64,000 nucleotides of DNA from Rhabditoides inermis (GCA_963966185.1 CAWZYM010000020.1:1788501-1852500); one strand, 5' to 3'; shown: positions 1-10,995, counted from the first letter of the stretch. Translations and numbers: made by a program. The notes: generated by a model from the letters alone, not told the origin.

Positions 1-144
1 GGAAACTGCCTGTACACACAGAGAAGAACATCAACTGTGCGGTGAATAGAGACAGGCTAAGGCGGTGACAAGGGCAATTATTTTCGAGACAGGCATGCCA
101 GTTGACTTTGAATTTATTTGGTAATCGTGCGGAGGGAAGGGAAG

Positions 145-175
<31 letters not shown>

Positions 176-585
176 GGGGAGAGGGAGGTGTTACTGGTTG
201 CCCCACTGTCCCCGTTCCCGGGCTCCGCGCTTCAATGGAACGGTAACGCGATCGGCGCGCAAAAAAGGCAGAGTCAAAAGGAGGCACACCGTCTGTCCGA
301 GGTCACACATGTGCACACGAAATACGGAAGAGAAAAAGGAGAGATTCAGGATGGAATGCTACCGATTCTCGAAGGTCGCATTGGGAATTGGGCGGATGTA
401 CTTATCCTAGCAAGTTTTTCATCGACATAAAGCAGAATTTGACCAATCCAGAAGCCACGTCAGGAGAGGTGCAAAACACGAAATACGCGATGGTTACACG
501 TGCCGGGACAAGAATGCGGGGGTGACCTTGCTGCGGATGTCTGATAGCGCGAACACAGCCAATAAGGAGGATCCACTTGAGGAGG

Positions 586-640
<55 letters not shown>

Positions 641-1416
641 CCGGAACATTTTGCGCCAAGGTCAACCCGGCAGCAACTCTCGCGCCTCTCTAAACTGGAC
701 TCGCGCCTCGCCTCGCTAGGGACCAAGGACCGTCGGTACACAGTGTGTGTGCATTCTGCACCAACCTGAATGGCCGGCGGTGCAACCCGCACGCATCACA
801 TGTTCACGGTTCCGCGGAACAGTTGAATGAATAGGGTTCTCCTGGCAGTTGTGCTGGGAAAACTTCCTGAATCGCCGAACGCAGTTGTTGTAGCGGTTTT
901 GCGGAACAATTGTATAGAGAGGGTTATCGCGGTATTTATTTTGAAAATTAGTGTATGATTGCAGATACCAGGATATGCATGGCGAGATGTCAGCTGCGTC
1001 GAATGAGGGCATCCGACTAGCCAACCTGTGCTCCACGAGGATGGGACGCGCACAACAGGTGAGGCGCCGGAAAACAACATTCAAGACTCTTATGAGAGAG
1101 AAGGGGGATATGCAATCTGTAGAGATAGAAGAGTGATGGGATGGGTCTATTGTCTATACCACTTCCCTTTTGGTTACTAGACGCGCCCCATTGCACCGGC
1201 GTCTGCGCGTTCTTTTCGGTCACTGCCAGCCGGAATGGCATCGGATATTGGATAGAATAGATAAATAATAAGATCTTCGTCGATATCGTAAAGTTATAAT
1301 TCTATGCACGAGCGGTTTCCTAACTAGACCACGATAGGGCGCTGTGTATTTTTTTCCAATGACAATGTGGTAACGCGAGATCACTTAGTGTGACGTGAAT
1401 GAGTGTATGGCTATAG
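1..1416. other. intergenic region, no gene recognised
   Basis: No conserved protein segment was found on either strand. The open frames here are products of (GA)n runs. It contains two GA tracts (about 145-172 and 589-638) and a degenerate direct repeat of about 30 bp at roughly 807-838 and 893-924, sharing the core GCGGAACA(A/G)TTG followed by A/T-rich sequence and AGGGTT. Confidence 0.6.
589..638. repeat. (GA)n microsatellite
   Basis: About 25 uninterrupted GA units in intergenic DNA. It is the first of many GA/CT tracts in the window. Confidence 0.95.
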
Positions 1417-2502
1417 ATGTGCACGGAGAGGGCGGATTCTGTGCTCGCCATCGACACGTTCCTCCGGGGAATCAACGACTGCGACAAGAAGATCCACGAC
1501 CTCAACCGGCAGGTGAGCATGGAGAGAAAGAGAGGGAGAGGTGAAAAGAGTAAATGACTCGTTCCAGGTGGACAAGCTGGTGCGCTTCTGTGACCAGACC
1601 GAGCTGGCGATGACTCATCTGGAGGCACTGCACACCATTGTGCGCACTGAGGCAGAGGTGGACATGATACGACAGCAGACCAGGGTGAGCCTCTCTTTCT
1701 CTCTCTCTCTCCCCGCCCCCCTCTCACTCTCTCCCTCTCTCCCTCTCTCCCTCTCTCCCTCTCTCCCTCTCTCCCTCTCTCCCTCTCTCCCTCTCTCCCT
1801 TTCTCCCTCTCTCCCTCTCTTTCTCCCTCTCTTTCTCCCCCTCTCTCTCTCTCTCTCTCTCTCCCTCTCTCTCCCTCTCTCCCTCTCTCCCTCTCTCCCT
1901 CTCTCCCTCTCTCCCTCTCTCCCTTTCTCCCTCTCTCCCTCTCTTTCTCCCTCTCTTTCTCCCTCTCTTTCTCCCTCTCTCCCCCCTTTCTCTCTCTCTC
2001 TCTCCCTCTCTCCCTCTCTCCCTCTCTCCCTCTCTCCCTCTCTCCCTCTCTCCCTCTCTCCCTTTCTCCCTCTCTCCCTCTCTTTCTCCCTCTCTTTCTC
2101 CCTCTCTTTCTCCCTCTCTCCCCCCTTTCTCTCTCTCTCTCTCCCTCTCTCCCTCGCTCCCTCTCTCCCTCTCTCCCTTTCTCCCTCTCTCCCTCTCTTT
2201 CTCCCTCTCTTTCTCCCTCTCTTTCTCCCTCTCCCCCCCCCTCTCTCTCTCTCTCTCTACCTCTCTCTCTCTCCCTCTCTCTCTCTAACTGCTCCCCTTT
2301 AGACCGCCATGAACATAGTCTCGCCAGGCTCGCAGCAACAGGCAGCCTGTCAAATACTGCAGAGTGAGTTTACACCAGCTTCGCACTTCCTTATTTTCCC
2401 TCTACAATGGTATTTGCAGCGCCGGCCCTGTCTGCTTCGGACAAGGTTCGGGAGAAGCAGGAGGAGGTGATGCTCGAGGAGTTCCTCTCCAGCAAGCCCT
2501 GA
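1417..2502 (+). CDS. small coiled-coil protein, four exons, function unknown
   Basis: Exons 1417-1512, 1568-1684, 2303-2363 and 2420-2502 join in consistent phase to a 118-residue protein ending EEFLSSKP. It is predicted to be almost all helical and charged, with the central exon reading [21 protein letters not shown] do not recognise the family; a small scaffold-complex subunit is possible but unsupported. The ATG directly follows a CTATAG acceptor-like site, as in many genes of this window. Intron 2 is about 620 bp of almost pure pyrimidine. Exons 2-4 lie inside a large tandem duplication and recur at 10138-10692; exon 1 lies outside it, so this is the only copy with a start codon. Confidence 0.6.
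1690..2296 (+). repeat. (CT/CCCTCT)n polypyrimidine tract
   Basis: About 600 bp of CT, CCCTCT and CTTTCT units fill the second intron of the coiled-coil gene. Higher-order blocks of roughly 120-130 bp recur (near 1800, 1925, 2060 and 2175), suggesting expansion by unequal exchange. The paralogous intron in the second duplicate is only about 220 bp. Confidence 0.9.
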
Positions 2503-2806
2503 TTCCCCTCCCCCTTCCCTCGAGCCACCGCTCCTCCCGCCTTTCCATCACTCCTGTATTTGGCGTTGTTCTACTTATTGTTCTTATATCATAGAGCTTC
2601 CTGTTCTGCTCGATTTCATTGTTGTCAGCACTAGATTCGACTCAATTCCATTCAATCAACATAATATCAACTTGTAGCTGTTAGTGCTAACCGTGGGTGC
2701 ATTTTTGTGGTGTACAGAGGTATTATGTATTCGTGGTGTGTTGTAGCTCACAGCTTTATCTACATGTATTAGCAGCTAATAATAATAAATAATAATAAAA
2801 CACTGA

Positions 2807-2868
<62 letters not shown>

Positions 2869-3311
2869 CTGATGTCGACCAAGGTGTCTGGTATCTCTCT
2901 GTGTTCCACACTGATTATTGATCAAGCGTCGGCTTCTGAGACCGAAATAATAGACCTATCATAATCCTAAGGGAGTGTTGCAGATCGAATTATTCCCCTA
3001 TCGTAATACTAAACAAGTTTCACAATTCAACGGTCTTGATCGACTCCAGCTGCTCGTCCGTCACAAACTTACCCTTCGATGTTCAAACATCCCTTCTACC
3101 GGACCCGTCAGATCGCGGAACGTGCGCGTCTTTACCGATCACCTTCAGGAAAGCGTTATTTAAAACTGCATTTATTCATTTATTACGTGAATTTTCTGAC
3201 CACGTAAAAGAAAACATTGGAGTAAATCAAAAGGCTTCACATGTAGCTCAACCAGCTTCGATCCAGGCATAATCGAGCTTCGAAAAATGCATGGTCCTAA
3301 CACCGTGTAAG
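2503..3311. other. intergenic, with (TA)n at 2809-2864
   Basis: This is 3' flank of the coiled-coil gene, AT-rich, with a run of AATAAT units and AATAAA-like signals near 2780-2800, then about 28 TA units. The remaining 450 bp show no recognisable gene. The same sequence recurs at 10693-11498. Confidence 0.6.
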
Positions 3312-3405
3312 CGATAGTAGGAAGGAAGTGCACATGGAAGAAGCTGCTGGGCTAGGAAGGAGCTGCTCATGCAGGAGTTGCACTGCATGAGGAAGGAGTT
3401 GCACA
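3312..3405 (+). repeat. left inverted repeat flanking an RTE remnant
   Basis: It contains GGAAGGAAGTGCACATGG, then AGAAGCTGCT, a GGAAGGAGCT core and GGAAGGAGTTGCAC. The reverse complement of 4633-4712 matches in the same order, with small indels. A single related copy lies at 6466-6524. The whole arrangement repeats at 11499-11592. Confidence 0.75.
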
Positions 3406-4217
3406 TTGACCGGTTTAGTAAAAGAATCTGCGTCGGCGGCAGAAAGGATGCTCAAGGACATTGCTGAGGAAAGCAAGAAGTACGGACTGGAGGTGAACAG
3501 GAAGAAGACGATGGTGATGACGAACGCACACAAGACGGAGATCACCCTCGACGGAACGAGGGTTGACTACGTGGACGAGTTCAACTACCTCGGGAGGTTG
3601 CTGAGCTGTCAGAAGAACGACGTGGACGAGATCCAGAGTGGCTGGGCCGCGTTTCAACGACACAAACATTTCTTTACACTACGACAAGCTCCGATGCGAC
3701 TCCGCAGGAAGGTCTTTCGCGCCGGAGTACTTCCCTGTTTGACGTACGGATGTGAGACATAGAGTCTCCCCCAAAACGAACTCATGCTACTACGGACTGC
3801 GCAGCGGAAGATGGAGCGCCAGATGCTGGGAGTCACCCTACGCGACCGGATCCGGAGCAGCACTATTCGGCAGATGACTCGGCTACGAGACGTTCTGCAA
3901 GAAGTACGACACCGGAAATGGAAGTTCACGGAACGACTCTACAATGCGGACGGCCATCGATGGGCAAAGGCTACAGTCAATTGGACCCCCAAGAAGACTG
4001 GACGACCTGGACGACCACACAAGGAGTGGGAGGATGACTTCGTAGATGCCTTCGATCTACCGAGGACACATGCTCGCATAGAATGGAGACGGACAGTGAC
4101 CAACGACCGCCGAAAATGGAACGATCTCATTTCCCAGCGCTAACCAAACCATCTCTCATGCGTGCAATATGTACATGAATAAGCGATGCTGGATAAATAT
4201 TTAATTTGATTTGATTT
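3394..4217 (+). mobile_element. 5'-truncated RTE-type non-LTR retrotransposon remnant
   Basis: The frame encodes the C-terminal third of an RTE-clade reverse transcriptase: the region after the catalytic YADD motif, then VDYVDEFNYLG, LTYGCET and LLRTAQRKMERQMLGVTLRD, ending WNDLISQR before a stop at 4141-4143. A TAG at 3760-3762 replaces the Trp codon expected after GCET, splitting the frame. The 3' end is a short AATTTGATTTGATTTGAG tail, typical of RTE elements that end in short tandem repeats rather than poly(A). The catalytic core is missing, so it is dead. A near-identical copy is at 11581-12404. Confidence 0.85.
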
Positions 4218-4632
4218 GAGTAAAAGAATAGCATTTTTGTACAATGTTTGACACAGAAGGGTGTTTTCGACCGTATTGGATCGAATAGAGTAGCATGAAA
4301 CTAAACCAGCCGGAGATCTGCATTTACTAGTGATCTGATGTTTAGCTCATATCGAGGATTGATGCACTTTTATGGTACTAACAAAGATCATACACCTGAT
4401 TATACTGTAATATATGCAAAACACACATCGCACTACTCATGTAGGCTGATCAATGTACTGTTTCCGCGCCTACACCTTTATGTCTACTGGCATAATATCT
4501 ATATCTCAATATGCATTTCTAGAAGGCTGTAGTATTAGAACTTCCTTGTATGTGATATTGTGAACATACAATACATCATAAAGATAAGATATGCATACGT
4601 ATGCTATGTTTCGACACTACTAAAATAGTTCA

Positions 4633-4712
4633 AGTGCAACTCCTTCCCATAGTAGTGTAGCTCCTTCCGAAGCAGCTTCTACCATGTGCACTTCCTTCCT
4701 CCTATCACACTA
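4633..4712 (-). repeat. right inverted repeat flanking the RTE remnant
   Basis: It reads GTGCAACTCCTTCCC through CATGTGCACTTCCTTCC on the plus strand and is the reverse complement of the 3312-3405 block. Together they delimit about 1.4 kb holding the RTE fragment. The copy in the second duplicate is 12820-12899. Confidence 0.75.
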
Positions 4713-5610
4713 ACCGGACTGGTATTCGATTTTGCTACTCTCTACTCTCTACATCTACGGCATTGAGATTGGAGAGGAATCCTCGAAGACGATGACACTC
4801 TCGGAGACGTCTCTTCGCGATCGATCGTTGAAGTCCGGATCTTCCGCAGCCGAGATCGAAACTTCCCCAGAAGCCGCAAGCAGGGGATGACAAGCATCAC
4901 CAACAACGCGTACGCATCCACGGAACCACCGAAACCCGTGTTGTTGGAACTCGCAGTAGGCATTGTATTACTGTATTTCACCGTATCCCACCGTAATTTA
5001 CGTAATCGATAATGTGTGCTACTTGATTCGAGATAAATATTCTGATTCTGAATAAATAAAATGCTTTAATAAGATGCAGGCGGCTCACTTTCTGATTGCG
5101 AGTTTAGAACCTCTCTGACACCTGGCATTCTAATACCGCATAGTCAGAGACGTTTTTTTTCACGACAATTAATTCTTCGGCAATATTGACAGACCATGAT
5201 TCGGTGACACCATGACACAGTTGACAGACCATGATTCGGTGAAGTTTAGTGGTGTTGTGTATATAGTTGTGTTACGAATTAAAATTAGATTTCCAAGCGC
5301 AATAACACCGTGCGAAATCGGATTTTCTTATCACGCAAAGTGGCATCATTTCTTCTTCTTTTCCTCCCTCCAAGATCACATCAATGGGTGTCATTTCTTC
5401 CTCAATGGGTATCACTTGTTCGGTGCTTAGACGCAGTCACGGCAACATGGTGAGATTTAAAAACAGACGAATAATCCATACCACTGCATAGTAGTTGGTA
5501 CCCCAAAAATTGCCAAACACTTGATTTCACTCCCGTGATTGCCTGATTTCGACCCTTTCCTCTGACGCGGCACATCATTTCAGGTTGTCGGCAGTGGCAC
5601 ATCAGACAAA
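4713..5610. other. intergenic, with a 22-bp direct repeat
   Basis: No gene recognised. TTGACAGACCATGATTCGGT followed by GA occurs twice, at about 5186-5207 and 5220-5241, 34 bp apart. The region ends with an acceptor-like CATTTCAG 27 nt upstream of the next start codon. The paralogous sequence is 12900-13797. Confidence 0.55.
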
Positions 5611-6140
5611 ATGGCGCGGCGGAAGAAGGAAAGAGAGGAGGACAGGGAGGAGAAGGAGCAAGAGAAGAGGGAGAAGAAGAAGAAGGAGAAGAGGGAGACG
5701 GCTGAGAAGAAGGAGAAGGCGCGCAAGGCCAAGCGAGCGGCTAAGAAGAAAATGAAGGAGGACGAGAAAAAGAAGGAAAAGGAAAAGGAAAAGTACTACG
5801 ATGAATGGTACGAAAAGGTGGAGCGTGAAGCGGGCGAGTTTAACGCGCGCCGCAGAGCCGAGCGGGCGCGTGGAACCGTGGTCGATCGAGCTAGGACGTT
5901 TCCGACAGCGCCCCGCAAGCACTGCCACAAGTGCGGGCCTACAGTGAGTGGCGAGTGCTGTCTAGACTGTGTGACATGGATGTTTAGGAGGAGATCAGGT
6001 GTCTGACGTGGCACGCGTGGTGGCACACGGACGTGGGCGCGCAGTACGAGTGCCGCCACCCCACCCGCTACGACGACACGCCGTGCATGTTCGAAAAGAC
6101 TTCCGGTACGGCCGCACTCGCTCGCGAACCGCTCAATTAG
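5611..6140 (+). CDS. K/E-rich coiled-coil protein with C-terminal Cys/His cluster, copy 1
   Basis: Two exons, 5611-5943 and 5988-6140, are separated by a 44-nt GT-AG intron and give 161 residues. Residues 1 to about 70 are an almost uninterrupted Lys/Glu/Arg helix (likely nuclear or RNA/protein-binding, by inference). After VVDRARTF comes HCHKCGPT, and exon 2 adds EEIRCLTWHAWWH and YECRHP, then a final Cys before MFEKTSG. The Cys/His spacing suggests one or two bound zinc ions, but I do not recognise the family. Without splicing, the frame would stop soon after SGV and lose half the cluster. The ATG lies 27 nt after a TTTCAG acceptor-like site. Copy 2 at 13798 differs by Asn to His in GEF(N/H)ARR. 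Confidence 0.6.
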
Positions 6141-6161
6141 GATCGGCGCGAAGCGCCGATC
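6141..6161 (+). other. 9-bp perfect hairpin abutting the stop codon
   Basis: GATCGGCGC, loop GAA, GCGCCGATC starts at the base after the TAG. A second GC-rich inverted repeat (GGCCC GGA GGGCC) lies near 6200. It could be a 3'UTR structure or a remnant of inserted DNA. It is conserved in copy 2 at 14328-14348. Confidence 0.6.
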
Positions 6162-7292
6162 GTTTGGGTCCTATCCAGCGGCGCGCAGAAACGCTAGGCC
6201 CGGAGGGCCGCCAAAATCGCTTGTAAATCATTTAAATAATAATTGTTTCAGAGTTATATCAAGATCTTGTTTCTAAATCGTCCGTTGAACAACTATAAAC
6301 AAAAACAAAACATGAAACAATAGTTTAATACCCAAAAATATAATAAAAAATATGTTGGCTACCACCGCAAAGTTTTGTCCAATTGAAAACACCATTTGAT
6401 GGGTTCTGAACCTCGTCTAACCACCCTGATGTCTCTCGTGAAAAGAGTGAAACTCATTTGCAGGCCCACTATAGCTCCTTCCGGAGCAGTTACTACCATG
6501 TGCACTTCCTTCCTCCTATCGATCGATCTAAGCTCGAATGTTTATCCGGTGAACCTGTATTCAAAATCGATCGAAGCTCGAACACACCTGGATCCAGCTT
6601 CAAAGAAATTGCGATAAAATTTCTTTTTTCTTAGAAAAAAGAAACACCTCCATGGTGAGCATCCACACTGGGACAAGACACCTTTCTTTTCGCTATGTAG
6701 ACCGAGTGGCTCGGGCAGCATAGATTGACAAATGGCAGCAAAAATTGATTTCAACCGACTCGCTGCCTCGTTCAGCGATTTCTGGAAACGGATTCGAGAA
6801 AGAGTTTTTATTACTTTTTTAAAAACTGTTTTAAGATTATGAACTTTAACGCCATCTGTTGTGTTTTAACGTTGCACATGTGCGGTAAAAAGTAGGCGGA
6901 GCTTCAATGACTCCGACCGAACAACCCGCCCGCCCGTCGATCGATGGATCGTTGATGAATGCACATGTTTTTCACTGTTTTTTGATGTAATACAACTTCA
7001 GAAGCTTTACATTTTACTATAATGTACGTATTGTTCTACCAGAAGATTCGTTAGCAGCGCATAGAACTCTTATTTTTGCATGTATGTGAGTGGTTGCATT
7101 GAAATGGACGTCCAACTCTCTGGACATGGACAACTCAAAATTTGTTACTTGCGTCTGGTTCGTGCACAGGGAGTTGCAATTCGGATTATAAGCTTGGCTG
7201 TGACTGGTAAACAATGTTTACCTTTCTTCTTTTTGAAGTACCGATCTTATTAGTTGTATGCAACCATTCGCAGTTGCATTCTCACATGATCT
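6162..7292. other. intergenic, end of duplication copy 1
   Basis: No gene recognised. At 6466-6524 a solo copy of the inverted-repeat motif (CTCCTTCCGGAGCAG, then CATGTGCACTTCCTTCC) occurs. The sequence ends where the LINE begins. Confidence 0.55.
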
Positions 7293-10030
7293 GTTCAACA
7301 TGTTGCCAGCAAATCTCTCAATAACTTATGTGAGGTTCTCGTATTTGAAATTCTACCGTCCCCCACGTTCGTATACTCCAAACCAATTCGTTTCATAACC
7401 TGTTACCGTACCCCCGGGTCATCTCAAATAATTAAATCTACTGGTTCGCAATTAATATCGGAATTGGATTCACTTATTGATTAGATAATCGGTTTCACCT
7501 GATTCTTGGTGATTTTAATGCCCCCACTATCAATTGGAAGACCTTCCAAGCTTTCGATTACTTTGACAAATCACTGCTCGACTTCTCCCTTATACACTCC
7601 CTTTGTCAAACTGTTCAGCGTGCCACAATGGTCAGACGGGTAGGTAGACGTGCGCATACTCTTGATCTCGTTTTTACGGACAACATTAGTCTCATTGGTT
7701 CCTCTAATCCACTCCCCAAATTCTCCACTTGTGATCATTTACCTATTGAAATAATCTTAAAAATTCATGAATATCCACCCAACTCCAACGTCTCTCTCAC
7801 CTTGCACCGAAACTATAAAAAAACTAACTGGATGAAAATTAATGAAATCATTTCTGAAATCAATTGGAGTCGCGTATTTATTGGCAAAAACACTAAGGAT
7901 GCGTGTTCTGAATTCTACCGTATTATTCACAACATAATCGATGATCACATTCCGCTTGTCGCTTCAAAACCCAATCGCACCCGCTCTCTTCCATCTCATT
8001 TAAATAAGCTGAAGCGACATGCTATGAAGTTATCATCGATTAGACCGCAATCTATGGATTCAGATCGAGCTCAGCGTAAATTACGCAAAGCAATTTATAA
8101 ATGGAATTGTAAACGTGAGAAAAAATTAATTGTTAATGGAAACCGGTCAGCATTCTACCGGGACGTTCGCCAAAAAATGAATCCAGCAGATGGTATAAGC
8201 TCTCTCTGCAACAATGGAGTTTTTGTACACGAATCAGAATTTAAATGTGAACTTTTTGCGGCATATTTTGATTCAGTTTATGCTAATTTGGGTTCCCCTC
8301 CTGGGTCTCAACTGCAATATTTGAAAGAATCTCTGGATGTTATTGATATTTCTCTTTTAACTGTTCATCATTTTATCAGTAAACTAAAATCTAAATTCAA
8401 CACTTCTCCAGATGGAATTAATAATGTTTTTCTTAAAAACACTTCGAAATCCATAACGGTTCCGCTGACCATTTTATTTTCCATGTCTATGTCAGTTTGT
8501 TCTATTCCGCAGATCTGGAAAGAAGCATGGATTAAGCCTCTATACAAAAAGGGTCCTCGTGAACTCGTCTCGAATTACAGGCCTATATCTCTAACTTGCA
8601 GCATTTCCAAAGTTTTTGAACGCCTGTGCGTGAAACAAATAACAGATTTCTTTGAGAAAAATAACGTTCTTTCCCCTAAACAATTTGGTTTTCGCAAAAA
8701 TAGATCTACAAATGCCCAACTCATTGAATGCCATAGCCATTGGTGCATTGGTGTAAATATGTTTCGGCAGGTTTTGTCGTTGACTGCATATACTTTGATT
8801 TCAAGAAAGCTTTCGACACCATAAACCATTCACTTCTGTTTAAAAAATTAGATTCCATGGGCATCCGCGGAAATACTCTTGGTTGGATTAAAGAGTTTCT
8901 CAAGGACAGAAAACAGTCCGTTATGGTTGGTGGCAAGCAATCAAAACCAAGTACTGTTAACTGTGGAGTTCCTCAGGGTTCCTGTTTAGGCCCACTACTT
9001 TTTAACGTATTCATTGACAACATCTCTGATAATTTACCTGATAATGTTAAATGCGCGCTCTATGCAGATGACTTGAAAGTGTACTACCCGTTTGACCCTT
9101 GTGATACAACTGCTGCGTCAATATTCCAACTAGCTATAAATATCGTAATTGATTGGGCATCCTCTTGGGGCTACAAATTTCCACGGAGAAAACTCAAATT
9201 CTACACATAGGTAAGAAAAACCCTAAGCACACTTACTTTGTACAAGGGTGTGCCTTAGTCCCTGTTGAAATCGCTAAAGATTTGGGTGTTCTCATGAGCG
9301 GATCACTCTTATTCAGAGATCACTACACCCACATTATTCAACAAACTCTTTTCGCCATAAATGATTTTTTCAGAACCTATAAAACCAGGGATCTTAACAT
9401 CTTGGTAACTGCCTACAAAACTTATTTTAGGTGCAAATTGGAATACTGCACTGAACTATGGAATCCGCAGGATGTATTTTCTGTGAACCTCATTGAAAAT
9501 GTACAGCGTTATTTCACTCGTCGCGTGTGTCAGCGTATCGGTCGCACCCTTTCCTATCCTCAACGCCTAGAGCTACTCAATCTTGAAACACTCGAATATC
9601 GCCGTTTTTTGAATGACATCACCTATATACATAAGTTCATTCACTCTAAAACAATTTTGGATTATCAAGGGTTTTTCACTATTATTCCAACAAGATCCAG
9701 AAACTCAAACGAATTTAGAATTGTGCCTTCATTCGATAACAATGGCCAAATAAGCACATTTATTAGTAGAGCTTTTAGTACCTGGAATGCCTTACCTTCT
9801 GACGTTGTACATATCCGTGACCACACCTCTTTTAAACAACACCTATCTTCCCTAGAATTAATGACACTGTCTAAAATCCGTCGTTTTTGAGCACATCCAT
9901 GTTTTTCCTTTCCTTTTGTATTATATCATGTTATCTATCGTTCATGTTATGTCTCCTCCCTTTCACACATACCAATGTCGTATTCTATTTTCTTTCCCGT
10001 TTTGCAATGTCTTGTTTATGTAACACGACA

Positions 10031-10097
<67 letters not shown>
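7293..10097 (+). mobile_element. 5'-truncated CR1/L2-like LINE with (TA)n tail
   Basis: The element starts within the C-terminal part of an AP-type endonuclease (LILGDFNAP near 7502, TLDLVFTDN near 7655, CDHLPI near 7730). It continues through a reverse transcriptase with SNYRPISL, QFGFRKNRST, FDFKKAFDTINHSL, CGVPQGSCLGPLLF and the catalytic YADD, then the C-terminal maturase-like domain to a stop at 9888-9890. The reading frame shifts twice, near 8735 and 9150, so it is a dead copy. SNYRPISL together with an AP-type endonuclease suits the CR1/L2/Jockey group rather than RTE. The 3' end is ACACGACAATAAATA followed by about 31 TA units. It fills exactly the space between the two duplication copies. 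Confidence 0.9.
7628..9890 (+). pseudogene. LINE ORF2 (endonuclease-reverse transcriptase), two frameshifts
   Basis: Three overlapping frames, about 7500-8735, 8740-9150 and 9153-9890, together read as one degraded polyprotein. In order these are the endonuclease C-terminus, RT fingers and palm (YADD near 9060), thumb, and a conserved C-terminal segment with FSTWNALPSDVV. The breaks are single-position frame changes rather than large deletions, suggesting a fairly young copy. Confidence 0.85.
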
Positions 10098-10100
<3 letters not shown>

Positions 10101-10137
10101 AGAGGGAGGGGTGAAAAGAGTAAATGACTCGTTCCAG

Positions 10138-10295
10138 GTGGACAAGCTGGTGCGCTTCTGTGACCAGACCGAGCTGGCGATGACTCATCTGGAGGCACTG
10201 CACACCATTGTGCGCACTGAGGCAGAGGTGGACATGATACGACAGCAGACCAGGGTGAGCCTCTCTTTCTCTCTTTCTCTCTCTCTCTCCCTCTC

Positions 10296-10326
<31 letters not shown>

Positions 10327-10692
10327 CCCTCTCTCCCTCTCTCCCTCTCTCCCTCTCTCCCTCTCTCCCTCTCTCCCTCTCTCCCTCTCTCCCTCTCTCC
10401 CTCTCTCCCTCTCTCCCTTTCTCCCTCTCTCCCTCTCTTTCTCTCTCTCCCCCCTTTTCTCTCTCTCTCTCTCTCTAACTGCTCCCCTTTAGACCGCCAT
10501 GAACATAGTCTCGCCAGGCTCGCAGCAACAGGCAGCCTGTCAAATACTGCAGAGTGAGTTTACACCAGCTTCGCACTTCCTTATTTTCCCTCTACAATGG
10601 TATTTGCAGCGCCGGCCCTGTCTGCTTCGGACAAGGTTCGGGAGAAGCAGGAGGAAGTGATGCTCGAGGAGTTCCTCTCCAGCAAGCCCTGA
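10138..10692 (+). pseudogene. 5'-truncated copy of the small coiled-coil gene
   Basis: Exons 2-4 (10138-10254, 10493-10553, 10610-10692) are intact and encode the same residues as the copy at 1568-2502. Exon 1 with the start codon is absent: the LINE tail lies directly upstream. The only coding-strand difference I noticed is a synonymous GAG to GAA in QEEVM. Unless a new promoter and start are used, it should not make the full protein. Confidence 0.8.
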
Positions 10693-10995
10693 TTCCCCTC
10701 CCCTTCCCTCGAGCCACCGCTCCTCCCGCCTTTCCATCACTCCTGTATTTGGCGTTGTTCTACTTATTGTTCTTATATCATAGAGCTTCCTGTTCTGCTC
10801 GATTTCATTGTTGTCAGCACTAGATTCGACTCAATTCCATTCAATCAACATAATATCAACTTGTAGCTGTTAGTGCTAACCGTGGGTGCATTTTTGTGGT
10901 GTACAGAGGTATTATGTATTCGTGGTGTGTTGTAGCTCACAGCTTTATCTACATGTATTAGCAGCTAATAATAATAAATAATAATAAAACACTGA

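Larger units (their letters stand above)
1528..7292 (+). repeat. tandem segmental duplication, copy 1
   Basis: This segment aligns with 10098-15479 at a constant offset of 8187 from about position 2364 onward, with only a handful of differences. I saw single substitutions near 2466, 3690 and 5842 and one indel near 2509. The 383-bp size difference comes almost entirely from the CT-rich intron at 1690-2296. Homology ends abruptly after GATCT at 7292, where a LINE begins. Confidence 0.95.

Noticed and set aside
589..638. GA tracts as CRISPR-like or satellite arrays
   Set aside because: They are uninterrupted dinucleotide runs without spacers.
1541..2302. Long open frame rich in Ser/Leu/Pro after the second coiled-coil exon
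   Set aside because: It is read-through of exon 2 into the CT-repeat intron; the exon ends at a GTGAGC donor and resumes in phase at 2303.
2809..2864. TA run as an origin or centromeric feature
   Set aside because: Short simple microsatellite, present at similar length in both duplicates; no other evidence.
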